DNA of 64,000 nucleotides from Paenibacillus sp. P25. GTDB taxonomy: Bacteria; Bacillota; Bacilli; Paenibacillales; NBRC-103111. The notes beneath the pieces were generated by a model. It saw nothing but the letters and a program-made list of their open reading frames with translations. It had not been told where the DNA came from and ran no database searches. Shown piece by piece: positions 7,718 through 17,140 of this stretch (position 1 is the stretch's first letter; every line of letters begins with the position of its first letter). The translations under genes and the position numbers were made by a program. Location of the stretch: contig CP085629.1 in the NCBI GenBank assembly GCA_024704175.1, forward strand, positions 2,542,001-2,606,000, written 5' to 3'.

Positions 7718-8155
7718 CTAATGGGAATGTTCGGATTCGTGCGTGTCCGCATAGGTGACGGACAATTCGGCATATAATACGCCCTTCTGGACTTGAATTT
7801 TTTGATGAAGCTCTCTTAACCGGTGAAGAATGCCCCGTACCACGATGATTTCCAGGCATTGGTCATGGTTCAAATGTACATGCATCGTGGAGTTGATATC
7901 ATGATGGTATTCGTGTTGAAGCTCCATCAAGGTCAGCGGCAAATCGCTCACATGATGGTCGTACACCATCACGATCGTTCCGGCGACCGTCTGATCGGAA
8001 TGCAGGCGGCCGGGCTCCAGCATCGCTCGGCGCACCAAATCCCGGATCGCTTCGGAACGGTTGGTATAGCCCTGCTCCGATATATATTGATCAAACTGCC
8101 GCACGAGGTCTTCCGGCATGGAGACGCCGAAGCGGGTCAAGGGTTCCTTTTCCAA
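7718..8155 (-). CDS. nikR: NikR-type nickel-responsive regulator
   Basis: Ribbon-helix-helix repressor with a C-terminal ACT-like metal domain. The N-terminus (LTRFGVSMPEDLVRQFD, NRSEAIRDLVR) is the DNA-binding part. The metal domain contains GTIVMVYDHH, LQHEYH, TMHVHLNHDQCLEIIVVRG, supplying the His and Cys ligands of the square-planar nickel site. A His/Glu-rich tail (DTHESEHSH) is unusual and could be an extra metal-binding extension. A TTG start at 8155 is chosen because GAGGTG lies six bases upstream; GTG at 8164 is the alternative but lacks a ribosome site. No nickel transporter is adjacent. Confidence 0.85.
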   Translation of the reverse strand: MEKEPLTRFGVSMPEDLVRQFDQYISEQGYTNRSEAIRDLVRRAMLEPGRLHSDQTVAGTIVMVYDHHVSDLPLTLMELQHEYHHDINSTMHVHLNHDQCLEIIVVRGILHRLRELHQKIQVQKGVLYAELSVTYADTHESEHSH

Positions 8156-8177
8156 TCGATTCACCTCAAAAGGTTCG

Positions 8178-8435
8178 TTACTTGTATTTCCGCCAGTCCT
8201 GGCCGCTGTTCTCGAGCAAATAACCGAAATCGTTCTCGAGCCGCTTCTGCTCGGCCTTCCGCCGCTGTTCCGCCTGCTTTCTTTGCTCTTCCCTGCGGGT
8301 CTCCGCTTCAGCCTTCCATTCTTCGCTCTGCGCTTTCAGCTTACCCAGCACCTCCGGGCTCAGCAGGTCCTTCAAGGTCGCCGAGGCTTCCCGGGCTTCG
8401 GGCTTTGCTGCCGTGATCGGCCTTTTCTTTGCCAT
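8178..8435 (-). CDS. YqkE-like small charged protein (DUF3886)
   Basis: An 85-residue soluble protein dominated by charged residues. A lysine-rich start (MAKKRPITAAK) leads to ATLKDLLSPEVLGKLKAQ, then a highly charged helix of Glu/Arg/Lys/Gln and the terminal DFGYLLENSGQDWRKYK. This pattern matches the Bacillus YqkE family of unknown function. ATG at 8435 is preceded by GGGGGAAG. It lies just upstream of nikR in the same direction with a 22-bp gap, so the two may be co-transcribed. Confidence 0.65.
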   Translation of the reverse strand: MAKKRPITAAKPEAREASATLKDLLSPEVLGKLKAQSEEWKAEAETRREEQRKQAEQRRKAEQKRLENDFGYLLENSGQDWRKYK

Positions 8436-8589
8436 GTTCGCTTCCCCCTGTTGCCCTTTATTATAACAGCTTACGGGAAAAGAGAACAGGAGGCGGCGTT
8501 CAGGCCTGCGACTAAGGCGGCTCCTTTGCCCGGAACGCCTACGGTCTGGTACTATGGAAATACACAACGATAGAGAAGGAGCTACGGCC

Positions 8590-8805
8590 GTGGCATACTA
8601 TGGACGATTAGAAACAGACCGGGATTTTGAAGAGGCCATGCAGCGCCAATCGCGAATCCGCGTGTTCAAGGACGATCATGTAGTCGATGCCGGCGGGATC
8701 ATCACCCGATTCGACGAGATGACCGTCGTGATTCAGTCGGGTGTCAGCGATGTGGCTTATCACCGCAGGAACGAATGCGAATTTTTTGAGATGAAAAAAC
8801 GCTGA
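8590..8805 (+). CDS. hypothetical 71-residue protein
   Basis: Not recognised. A short soluble protein that begins AYYGRLETDRDFEEAMQ, contains FKDDHVVDAGGIITRFDEMTVVIQ, and ends FFEMKKR. The pattern suggests a small alpha/beta fold with a beta-strand pair. The GTG start at 8590 is chosen because AGAAGGAG precedes it at good spacing; an ATG 36 bases upstream lies before that ribosome site. It is followed by a bidirectional terminator. No partner is apparent. Confidence 0.65.
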   Translation: MAYYGRLETDRDFEEAMQRQSRIRVFKDDHVVDAGGIITRFDEMTVVIQSGVSDVAYHRRNECEFFEMKKR

Positions 8806-8857
8806 TTCTTCGTGGACGAATGGCTTATTTTGCTCGAAAAATTTTAACCGGAAGTAG

Positions 8858-8893
8858 AAAAAGGCCCGGCTTCCGCGAAAGCCGGGCCTTTTC
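8858..8893. terminator. bidirectional terminator
   Basis: AAAAGGCCCGGCTT / AAGCCGGGCCTTTT hairpin between two convergent small genes. Confidence 0.85.
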
Positions 8894-8904
8894 CATTCCA
8901 GCGC

Positions 8905-9150
8905 TTATTTCTTCTCCGGCGGATCCGGCGTGATACCGGGCGGATCTTGCGGCTTAATCTCCGGGGGCACCTCCGGTTTGATTTCCGGCGTTACGTTCGG
9001 CGAAATTTCCGGCGTCTTGGCCGGCGAAATTTCCGGGGACACTCCGGGCTTGATTTCCGGCGGGACCTCGGGCTTAATCTCCGGGACACCCCCAGGCGTA
9101 ATCTCCGGCATTTCGGATGAGCTCCCGGACAAGCCTCTGTTGGTAAGCAT
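8905..9150 (-). CDS. octapeptide-repeat protein (PEIxPxxP), 81 residues
   Basis: After a 14-residue leader (MLTNRGLSGSSSEM), the whole protein is eight tandem octapeptides of the form P-E-I-(K/S/T)-P-x-x-(P/S/T/V), ending in EKK. There is no signal peptide, cysteine or membrane helix. The regular proline spacing predicts an extended polyproline-like rod with alternating Glu and Lys. ATG at 9150 has an excellent ribosome site (GGGAGGTG, 8-nt spacing) on this strand. The opposite strand also has an open frame but no comparable start, so this strand is chosen. It shares a terminator with the preceding rightward gene. The function is unknown. Confidence 0.7.
   Translation of the reverse strand: MLTNRGLSGSSSEMPEITPGGVPEIKPEVPPEIKPGVSPEISPAKTPEISPNVTPEIKPEVPPEIKPQDPPGITPDPPEKK
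8917..9108 (-). repeat. eight tandem 24-bp repeats encoding PEIxPxxP
   Basis: Eight in-frame 24-bp units. Units 2 and 6 encode the identical octapeptide PEIKPEVP, and the others vary mainly at positions 4 and 6-8. The reading frame is kept across all units, so repeat-number change would not disrupt the gene. Confidence 0.85.
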
Positions 9151-9241
9151 GGCTTGAACACCTCCCTCATCCTTTTATTACCCCTATTCGCAGCAAGCGA
9201 ATTTACAATCCCCGCCGACGGCTTCCTTCTCTCCCCTATTG

Positions 9242-10589
9242 CTAATGTGCCGCGGACCCGAGGATTCGGCGAAGCTGCTCGGCGAAGCTGCTCTCCATTG
9301 TGACTTCCGCATTGTTCACAAACAAGAGCTCCCGGATCTTATGCTCCCGGACAAAAGCGTCCAGCGGCCTATTGAACTGCCGGGGGTCGATCACATAAAT
9401 TTCACTGAAATGCGGGAGCAGGAAAGGAATCAGCGCATTCCCGTACGAATCCTTGATCACAGCGAGTCTTGGTCCGTCCGACTCGGTTGTAATCCGTCCC
9501 CACGGACGATCCCCGCTTAAGAAGATCCGGTATTTATTCTTCTTCCCGGCATGACTCATATCGAGCAGCGGCATCCGCAGCGGGCCGCTGTAATGAACGA
9601 CGTATTCATGCTTCACCGCCGGCTTGTACAGCACGATGGTATCCGGTCGCTCCGCCAAACGCCTGTTTAATGTAGCACTATAGAGGGAGCCGAGAAAGCC
9701 GTGCACCTTCTCCGTCGCGTAGGAGGATAGCGGAATCGGCGTCAAGCCGATCGCCTTCACATAAGCGGCGTAAGCATAGTACGCTCCCGTAGCCGTCCAG
9801 TGATGATCCGTGCGAAAATGAAGCGGCTCCCCGGCATGCTCACGAAGCGCCGCCAGGGCATCGATGGTCGTGATCTGCCCGTTCAACTGCCGGTATACGG
9901 ACCCGAAAGCTTCCTGCTGGGAAGAGGATAATGCTTTCCATTTGGGCGAGCGGACGAATTCGGCGGCGGTTGGCGCCAGCAGCACTGCAGTCCGCTCCAG
10001 AGGCTCGGGACCGCTTGTCAGCACCTCGCGGATACGGTTCACTGCGTCGGCATAAGCCTTCCCGGCCGCAGGATCGTAGGTGAACAAATTCATCGCCCGG
10101 TCGCCGGTGATCAGCACCTTCCCGTGCACCCGGCCCTTCTCGTCCGGTCTGCGGCGGAGCGTTCTCCCCGGGCTTGTCCGCTTCCTTCGGAGGAGCAGCG
10201 GCGGCAGGCGGCTCGCTATTCTGCGGAGCCTGCGGCGGCGGGTCAGACGAATTCGGCGGCTCGGCGGTCATGGCTTCCCCGGTGTTATTGGCCCGGGATG
10301 CGACGATCTCCGCCTGCTCCCGGCCGGTGTAGCCCTGCCAGGACGATATCCTCTTGCTTACGGCGACCAGGGTATCGCGGAACGCGATATGATCGGCGGC
10401 GTAATTATCCCACAGCCGGAAGTAGTCTCCCGATTCCAGAGCCTTAAGGGACAACACCGGCATCGGAGCCAATCTCCGGTTCTCCGCTTCCGAAACGGTG
10501 TCGCCCCCTCCGAAGAACAGCATCAGAACGGCTCCCGACAATAGAAATGCAAAAAAGAACCCGATTTGCACCAGCGGTCCGATCCGCAT
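9242..10589 (-). CDS. DHHW-family (AlgJ/AlgX-like) protein, one frameshift
   Basis: Membrane-anchored SGNH-like partner of an MBOAT O-acyltransferase, expected to transfer acetyl groups to a surface polymer. One N-terminal helix (VQIGFFFAFLLSGAVLML) leads to SEAENRRLAPMPVL and FRDTLVAVSKRISSW. A Pro/Ala/Glu-rich spacer (about residues 105-150) is unusually long. The catalytic region has ITGDRAMNLF, FRTDHHWTATGAYYAY and VIKDSYGNALIPFL. The frame breaks between about 10140 and 10190 in the spacer; past it the text reads DEKGRVHGKVLITGD. ATG 10589 follows GGAGGTGGCCAT, 12 bases after the MBOAT stop, so the two form an operon. Confidence 0.8.
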
Positions 10590-10601
10590 ATGGCCACCTC
10601 C

Positions 10602-12013
10602 TCAGAAACGGAAATAGAAAAAGGGCACGTACGTTTTTCCTACGAGCAGGATAGCCGAGAGCACCAGCAGTGTCAGAGAGGCTGCAGGAACAAGCGCATG
10701 AGTATAGAGAGACCGGGCCGCCCGGGGCTTCATTCCGCCGGTCAGACGGCTGTGCAGGCGGGCCGGACCGGGTGTAGCGGCTACCAGGGCGAGTGCAATC
10801 AGGAACAGATGGTTCTGCAGCTGAAGCAGCGACTCCGTATCCGTAAGGGGGGCTCCGGCAAGCCCGAGCATCACCTGCAAATAATAGATCGCACGGCCGA
10901 AGGATTCAAAATAGAAGAACACCCATCCGACCAGCACGGGCGCGGCGAAATAGACATGCCTAGCCCCTCTCGGCCAACGGGACATAAACTGCAGCAGGAA
11001 GCTTTTTTCCAGTGCAATCAGGACGCCGAAATACAGCCCCCACAGCACGAAATTCCAGCTGGCCCCGTGCCATAAGCCGGTTAAAAACCAGACGGCGAAC
11101 AGGTTCAGCCACGGCCGCCTGCGGTTTCCCCCAAAGGAATATAGACATAGTCGCGGAAGAACCGGCCGACGGAGATGTTCCAGCGCCGCCAGAACTCCGT
11201 GGCACTGGATGAGATGTACGGATATTCGAAGTTTTCCTTGAAGGTAAATCCGAACATCCGCCCGAGGCCGATCGCCATATCGGAATAGCCGGAGAAGTCG
11301 AAGTAAATATGCAGCGCAAACAGCAGCATGCCGAACCATGCCCCCAGCACGGACAGTCCCCGTAAATCCCCATCCAGAAAAAGCGGCGAAATCTCGCCCA
11401 GCGCATTGGCGAAGATCACTTTCTTGCCGAGTCCGACGGCGAAGCGACCGATCCCGTAGCTGAAGCCGGACAAAGTCACGGTGCGGGCATGCAGTCGCTC
11501 CTGCACATCCGCATAGCGGATGATCGGCCCGGCCACAAGCTGAGGGAACATGGAAATATACAGCAGCAGCTTGGAATAGGAACGGAGTGCCGGCGCTTCC
11601 GCCCGGTAGACGTCCGCCAGATAGGAAATCAGATGAAAGGTAAAAAAGGAAATCCCGATCGGAAGACCCGGATCTATATAAGCGATAGGAATGCCGGTTA
11701 AGGAGGAGAAGCTTTGCAGCGCAAAGCCGAGATATTTGAAATGAAACAGCAGCAGCACCTGGCAGGCCACCGATAACACCAGCGCGGTCCTGGCGGCGGG
11801 AAGGCCGCGGTAACGCTCGATCAGGCGTCCTCCGATCCAACCCGCAAACACGTTGAACAGCAGGATCACGATCCAGAGCGGCTCGCCCCAGGCGTAGAAA
11901 AACAAGGAGAACATCAGCAGGATGGCGTTCTTCATTCGATCCGGAGAGGCGAAATAACAGAGAAGCGATAAAGGAAGAAAGGCAAACAAAAAGACGAAAC
12001 TGGAAAAGACCAC
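10602..12013 (-). CDS. MBOAT-family O-acyltransferase (AlgI/DltB-like), one frameshift
   Basis: Polytopic membrane protein that moves acyl groups across the membrane for polysaccharide or wall-polymer O-acetylation. It has ten or so hydrophobic segments, SFFTFHLISYLADVYR, FPQLVAGPIIRY, FDFSGYSDMAIG, YIPLGGNRRRPWLNLF and the catalytic-His motif TGLWHGASWNF. The frame is interrupted at a C5 run (11128-11132); one more base restores YIPLGGNRRR. GTG at 12013 gives the family-typical VVFSSFVFLF start with GGAG ten bases upstream; GTG 12022 is too close to that site. The downstream DHHW gene is its partner. Confidence 0.85.
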
Positions 12014-12170
12014 GAAAGACACACTCCATTACATGTCCGAATGTAACGTTAGTATGATCCGTCCGCGGCAAAACCATGCAAACCGCCCAGTTGCTGCAAA
12101 ATGTGATCGAAAGTACGCCGCTGACGAATATCCCTTCCATGCCACCTGTAACCGGAGGGATTGCGGACAT

Positions 12171-12736
12171 TTACGAATCGAGCATTCGGATGACCGCCGC
12201 AGGATTCCCGCCGACAATAGCGCCGGCCGGCACATCTTTGGTTACTACGGCGCCGGAACCGATCACCGCATTATCGCCAACCGTCACTCCCGGGTTAATG
12301 ACCGCCCTGCCCCCGATCCATACATTGTCGCCGATCGTGACGGGCTTGCCGAATTCGGGTCCTGCAATACGTTCCAGGGGTTCAGGGGATGGGCGACCGT
12401 ATAAATATGTACGCCGGGTCCGATAAAGCAGTTGTTGCCGATCCGAACCTCGCATACATCCAGAATGACGCAGTCGAAATTGGCGTAAAAATGGTCGCCG
12501 ACATGGATATTATAGCCGTAATCGCAGCGGAAAGCCGGCTCTATATACAAGCCGCCGCCGGTGGATCCGAAAAGCGTCATCAGAAGCTCGACCCGGCGTT
12601 CATGCTCGGTTTCCAGGGTCTGATTAAATAAGCGGGTCAGCCTTCTGGCATTCTCTCTTTCACGGGTCAGCTGCGGATCGGATGCCAGATAGAGCTCACC
12701 GCTCAGCATCTTTTCTTTTTCCGACTTGACGGTCAT
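12171..12736 (-). CDS. maa: maltose O-acetyltransferase-like hexapeptide acetyltransferase, one frameshift
   Basis: Cytoplasmic acetyl-CoA-dependent sugar acetyltransferase with a left-handed beta helix. The N-terminal cap ([21 protein letters not shown]) is typical of Maa/NodL/LacA enzymes. Hexapeptide turns include [35 protein letters not shown] and [17 protein letters not shown], ending [11 protein letters not shown]. The catalytic His is in TVAHPL. The frame is shifted at a G4 run (12377-12380); one added base gives [16 protein letters not shown]. It is upstream of the MBOAT gene in the same direction but 157 bp away, so co-transcription is uncertain. Confidence 0.85.
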
Positions 12737-12820
12737 TCCTATGCGCCCCTTTCTCAGCCCTATTATTCCTAGGCCGGTTGCTCTTATTCATACGCAGCTG
12801 TAAGGTGCTTTCATGACAAG

Positions 12821-13132
12821 TCAGGAAGAATGTCCGGCCGCGTTCAGAATCGTGCCGAGCAAACCGGGGAAGCGTTCCTCCAGATCTTCCGTCCGAAGCG
12901 TAAGGTAATGCTGCGTCCCTTGTACCCGAACCCGAATGACGCCGGCCTCCCGAAGGGTCCTTATATGATGAGATACGGTCGATTTGGCCACCGGAAGGTC
13001 GAAGGTGCTGCAAGGGTTTTCGCCGTTCTTTGCGATTCTCGTGACAATTTCGAGCCGGATCGGATCGCTGAGCGCATAAAGAACGGAAGTCAGCTGAATG
13101 TCGTCGCGACCGGGATGGTGTAAAATTTTCAT
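12821..13132 (-). CDS. ArsR-family winged-helix repressor
   Basis: A 103-residue ArsR/SmtB-type regulator with the helix-turn-helix in FDLPVAKSTVSHHIRTLREAGVI and the wing in RVQGTQHYLTLR. There is no CxC metal motif in the recognition helix region (ENPCSTFDLP has a single Cys), so it probably responds to something other than arsenic or cadmium. ATG at 13132 lies eleven bases after AAAGGAG. It is divergent from the MFS exporter at 13244, and the shared 111-bp gap suggests it represses that gene and itself. Confidence 0.85.
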   Translation of the reverse strand: MKILHHPGRDDIQLTSVLYALSDPIRLEIVTRIAKNGENPCSTFDLPVAKSTVSHHIRTLREAGVIRVRVQGTQHYLTLRTEDLEERFPGLLGTILNAAGHSS

Positions 13133-13164
13133 GGATGTCGGTTCTCCTTTCGGATGACTATGTA

Positions 13165-13223
13165 TTGAATTGTAACACAAAGCATGCTATATTTCTAATA
13201 TTCGATAACAATGAAACATTCAA
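13165..13223 (+). promoter_or_regulatory. promoter and probable ArsR operator for the MFS exporter
   Basis: TTGAAT (13165-13170), 17 bp, TATATT (13188-13193). Just downstream, AATATTCGATAACAATGAAAC contains the dyad TAT-TCG-ATA and flanking TTTC/GAAA arms, a size and position expected for an ArsR-family operator. The assignment is by position and symmetry only. Confidence 0.4.
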
Positions 13224-13243
13224 ACTTGTAAGGAGGTTTAGCC

Positions 13244-14638
13244 GTGTCCAACAACAGCAATCCGTCCGCCGAGCTTTCCGGCGGCTTGAAACGGGAAGGA
13301 ACGATCCTCTCCCTGCTGGCTCTCAGCGTCGTCCTCGTGGTCATGAATACCATGATGTTTAACTTGGCGGCGCCGCAAATCTCCAAGGATTTCGGGCTTT
13401 CTTCGGTGGCGGCGTCCTGGATTGTTACGGGCTATTCGATCGTATTCGCCATCTCTTCGATCACCTACAGCCGGTTGTCCGATTTCCTGCCGATCCGGAC
13501 GCTGCTCACCATTGGCCTAAGCTCGCTTGGTGCGGCGTCGGTGCTGGGATTATTCAGCCATCATTATGGTGTGCTGCTCTGTGCCAGACTCATTCAGGCT
13601 TCGGGCGCCGCATCCGTTCCCGGCCTCGCTATCGTACTGCTGTCACGCTACATTCCGCTGTCGCGCCGCGGGAAATCGATGTCCGTCATCATGTCGGCGA
13701 CCTCCCTTGGCCTCGGGCTGGGTCCGGTGATCGGCGGCGGGATTACCCAATATCTCGGCTGGAACTTCCTGTTCGCCGTTACCGGGATTACGCTTCTGCT
13801 CATCCCTCTCTTTTACCGGCTCCTGCCGGCGGAAGCGAAGAAAGAGGGGACCTTCGATTTTCCCGGGGCGGTACTCGTCGGTGCAGGCACAACCGGGGCC
13901 GCTGATGTTTCTTACCGGCCGTTCTTGGATCATGCTCGGCGTCAGCCTGGTCGCACTTGCTTTGTTCTGGGTCCGCATCCGCCGGGTGAAGGATCCGTTC
14001 ATCCAGCCCGCGTTGTTCCGCGATAAGCCTTATATGTCCTTGAGCGTCCTGGGGATCGCCGCCTACATCATCAACTTTGCGACATTATTTGTCGTTCCGC
14101 AAATCTTAAGCCATCTTTACGGGCTGACGGCCGGGCAGTCGGGCCTTCTTCTCTTCCCCGGCGCCCTGATCTCCATGCTGGCCTCGAACCGGATCGGCAA
14201 GATGATCGACCGCTTCGGCAACGGACGACTGCTCAGATCAGCGCCGTGGTCGCTGCTCGCTTCGACGGTGCTGTTCGCCCTTCTGGCCGTACAAACGTAT
14301 TACGCCATCATGATCGGCTACGTTGTTATGAGCATCGGCTTCACGGCTCTAACCACCAGCGTTTCCAACGAAATGTCGCGGATTCTGCCCAAAGACCGCA
14401 CGGGTTCCGGCATGGGTCTGTTCCAACTGACGCAGTTTTTCAGCGGCGCGTTCAGTGTAGCGGTGACCGGCGCTCGCTGGTCCTGCTTAAGGATCAGCCT
14501 TTGACCTCTGCTTACTCCGATATTTATTGGGGGATGACGGTTGTCGCGCTGGCGTCCGTGGTATGCTCGCTGCTCTACCGGTCTATGAAAATTGATCCCG
14601 CTCCGCCGCTTAAAATGGAAGCCGCTATGCCGGAGTAA
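13244..14638 (+). CDS. MFS drug exporter (DHA2/Tet-like), two frameshifts
   Basis: Proton-coupled efflux protein of about 465 residues. It begins with TILSLLALSVVLVVMNTMMFNLAAPQ, then ASWIVTGYSIVFAI and TYSRLSDFLPIRTLL (motif A), and ARLIQASGAASVPGLAIVLLSRYIP with GLGLGPVIGGGITQYLGW (motif C region), as in Tet(L)-like 12/14-helix pumps. Breaks occur at a G4 run (13895-13898; one base fewer gives TTGPLMFLTGR) and at about 14472 (restored TGASLVLLKDQP). The GTG start follows AAGGAGG TTTAGCC. It is divergent from the ArsR gene, which probably controls it. The substrate is unknown. Confidence 0.8.
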
Positions 14639-14706
14639 GACACACATCCGGCCAAGGCCCCTTCCGGGATACCGGACCGTTGTCAGTTGACCGCCGATTT
14701 ACCTCG

Positions 14707-14746
14707 AAGCTCCGAGCCCGATTTCGGGTTTCGGGGCTTGTTTGTT
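14707..14746 (+). terminator. rho-independent terminator
   Basis: AAGCTCCGAgCCCGA / TCGGGtTTCGGGGCTT hairpin followed by TGTTTG, 70 bases after the MFS gene. Confidence 0.6.
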
Positions 14747-14877
14747 GTCACCGATTCTCCGCGTCCGCATATGATTTAGATTTGGCATGTATCCGGAGCA
14801 CATTTTTGTAACCGCTTGCATATAGTATAGCAAGGAAGCTTCTCCTCTTCCATCAACCGTGTCGGGAGGTGAACCCT

Positions 14878-15198
14878 GTGCATTACCGCAACGGTTTATC
14901 GGCGCTCATCGGTCTCCTCTTTATGTTTGCCCCTTGGTGGTTCCAGTTCGGCCATGTCGAAGGCGTGGTTACCAGCAGCTTGATCGCGGGCTTTATCCAA
15001 CTCGCCGCCTCCTTGCTGGCCATCGGCAAAACCGGCTGGAATTCATGGCAGAACTGGCTTGCGCTGCTCGCCGGCGTCTGGTTTATCATTTTCCCGCTGG
15101 CTTACATGCTGGATCTGCTGCTGTCGGTCATGTATATCGCACTTGGCATAACGACCGTGCTGCTGAATTATTTTAATATGAACCACGAAGTGGAATAA
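14878..15198 (+). CDS. SPW-repeat membrane protein
   Basis: A 106-residue, four-helix membrane protein built from two repeats. The first is NGLSALIGLLFMFAPWWFQF, the second WQNWLALLAGVWFIIFPLAY. Each has the W-x-N...G-x-W-x-x-x-x-P pattern of the SPW family. The function of that family is unknown. The GTG start at 14878 is placed seven bases after GGGAGGT; the GTG at 14869 overlaps that site and is unlikely. It is monocistronic with its own terminator. Confidence 0.8.
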   Translation: MHYRNGLSALIGLLFMFAPWWFQFGHVEGVVTSSLIAGFIQLAASLLAIGKTGWNSWQNWLALLAGVWFIIFPLAYMLDLLLSVMYIALGITTVLLNYFNMNHEVE

Positions 15199-15202
15199 TA
15201 GG

Positions 15203-15236
15203 AAGAGCTTCTGTCTTAGGGCAGGAGCTCTTTTTT
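15203..15236 (+). terminator. rho-independent terminator
   Basis: AAGAGCTtCTG / CAGgAGCTCTT stem followed by seven T. Confidence 0.85.
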
Positions 15237-15325
15237 TCAAAAAAAGGTGGAAATTTCGACGTTTTTTGATAAGATAGACGAGGTGTTTTTTAAGGAATAC
15301 ATATTGAAGGAGTCGATGATTTGTT

Positions 15326-16605
15326 ATGCGGCAGGAAGTCATCCAAGTCGATGAGCGCCCCCTTTCGTGAAAAGCATCTTTCTCAGCCTGCAGCATTTGT
15401 TTGCCATGTTCGGGTCCACGGTGCTCGTTCCCGTGCTGTTCAAGGTTGATCCGGCAACCATTCTGCTGATGAACGGGATCGGTACGCTGCTGTACCTCTT
15501 GATTTGCAAAGGCAAAATTCCGGCCTATCTGGGCTCCAGCTTCGCCTTTCTCTCCCCGGTGTTCGCCGTGCTGGGAAGCGGGCAATCTTACCAGGCGGCG
15601 CTGGGCGGATTCATCGTATCCGGCGTTATCTTCACCATCGTCGGTCTCATCATCCATTTCGCCGGGACCCGCTGGCTGGATGTCGTCTTCCCGCCTGCGG
15701 CTATGGGAGCCATTGTCGCCGTCATTGGACTTGAGCTTGTCCCTACCGCTGCGGAGATGGCCGGTTTTATCAAGCCCGCCGCGGCGGCAACCGACTGGAA
15801 GCCGAACATGCAGACGATCACCATCTCTTCCGTCACGTCGCTGATCACCGTACTCGGGTCCGTTGTGTTCCGCGGATTTCTCAAGATTATTCCGATTCTG
15901 TTCGGCATCGTCTGCGGGTATCTGCTGTCGCTCGCTCTCGGCGTGCTTGACTACGGTACGGTTCAGAGCGCTCCGTTCTTGTCTCTGCCTACCTTCTACA
16001 AGCCTGAGTTCAGCGGATCAGCCATAGCGATCATAGCGCCCGCGGCGCTTGTAGTCATTGCGGAGCATATCGGACACCTGATCGTGACGGGCAATATCGT
16101 CGGCAAAGACCTGTCCAAGGACCCTGGATTGAACCGCTCGCTTATGGGCAACGGCATCTCGACGATCCTGTCGGGTTTTGTCGGTTCTACGCCGAATACG
16201 ACTTACGGGGAGAACATCGGCGTCATGGCGATCAGCCGCGTGTACTCCGTGTGGGTGATCGGCGGAGCGGCCGTGCTTGCTGTTCTGCTGTCCTTCTTCG
16301 GAAAGCTGACCGCGCTGATTACCACGATCCCTACTCCGGTAATGGGCGGCGTCTCCCTTCTGCTCTTCGGCGTCATCGCAGCATCCGGCATTCGGATGCT
16401 GGTGGAGACGAAGGTCGATTACTCCAAGGCGAGCAATCTGACCTTAACCACCATCGTGCTCGTAATCGGGATCAGCGGGACGGCAGTGAACATCGGCGAC
16501 TTTTCGCTCAAAGGCATGGCACTGGCCACGGTCATTGCGATTCTTCTAAGCTTGTTCTTTAAAATACTGGAGAAGCTGAAGCTGCTCAACGAGACGAACG
16601 AATAA
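15326..16605 (+). CDS. uraA: uracil permease (UraA/PyrP, NCS2 family), one frameshift
   Basis: Proton-coupled uracil importer. It opens with RQEVIQVDERP and continues SLQHLFAMFGSTVLVPVLF. It contains YLGSSFAFLSP, PPAAMGAIVAVIGLEL, the substrate-site segment PAALVVIAEHIGHL, GSTPNTTYGENIGVMAI and the C-terminal core with twelve-plus helices. The first 12 codons are separated from the rest by one missing base in a C5 run (15358-15362); six C gives ERPPFVKSIFLSLQ, exactly as in family members. ATG at 15326 is the only in-frame start with a conserved N-terminus. No PyrR-type attenuator was seen in the 127-bp upstream gap. Confidence 0.9.
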
Positions 16606-16609
16606 ACAC

Positions 16610-16652
16610 GAAAGGCCTGACATCCGGGAGATGCAGGCCTTTCTTCGTTTTT
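16610..16652 (+). terminator. rho-independent terminator
   Basis: GAAAGGCCTGaCATC / GATGcAGGCCTTTC hairpin with a T-rich tail, directly after the uracil permease gene. Confidence 0.85.
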
Positions 16653-16746
16653 TATCGGCGGCCATTTTTTTAAGTATCATTTGTTAAAAGAGGCCTGTCT
16701 GTCATATGATGAATAGAAAAGCCCAGCCGCGCTTAAGGAAGGACTG

Positions 16747-17109
16747 ATGATGTATCAAACCCGCCGAACAAGATTTGGTCCAATACTATGTTGTGAACGA
16801 AGAACTCGACATGTCTAAAGGCAAAGTGGCCGCACAGGTTGCTCACGCCGCCACGACCATGACGCTGCACTGCCTGCTGAATGAACCGAAGCGGCATGAA
16901 AGAATGCAGGCCTGGCTTGCCGCCGGCCAGAAAAAATTGTGCTGCGCGGCAAGGAACAGGACCTGCAGCAGCTTGTCGAGAAAGGCTGTCTGTCCATTCG
17001 CGATGCGGGGCATACGGAGGTGCCGGCCGGTTCCATGACGGTTGTCGTGCTGCCGCCGATGCCGAAAGCCGAAGCCCAGGAGCTGGTCGCCGGGCTTAAG
17101 TCGCTGTAG
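16747..17109 (+). CDS. peptidyl-tRNA hydrolase, Pth2 family, two frameshifts
   Basis: Archaeal/eukaryotic-type peptidyl-tRNA hydrolase that releases peptides from stalled peptidyl-tRNA. The core signature YYVVNEELDMSKGKVAAQVAHAA is followed by MQAWLAAGQKK, IVLRGKEQDLQQLVEK, IRDAGHTEVPAGS and TVVVLPPMPK. The frame is shifted at CCC (16760-16762; one base too many, restored MMYQTAEQDLVQYYVV) and at an A6 run (16932-16937; one too few, restored GQKKIVLRGKEQ). ATG 16747/16750 follows AAGGAAGG. Bacteria usually rely on Pth1, so this is an accessory copy. About 120 residues, the usual family length. Confidence 0.85.
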
Positions 17110-17140
17110 GCTTATGTCCATCCTGCCTCCTCCCCACGCA

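Noticed and set aside
8917..9108. CRISPR-like array
   Set aside because: Tandem 24-bp units without spacers, coding in frame; it is a protein repeat.
8930..9157. Forward-strand repeat ORF (GGTSGLISG-like repeats)
   Set aside because: Antisense reading of the octapeptide gene; lacks a ribosome site, whereas the reverse strand has an excellent one.
13244..14638. Calling frameshifted genes such as this exporter pseudogenes
   Set aside because: Both sides of each break keep conserved motifs and the breaks follow homopolymers across all functional classes, so sequencing error is more likely.
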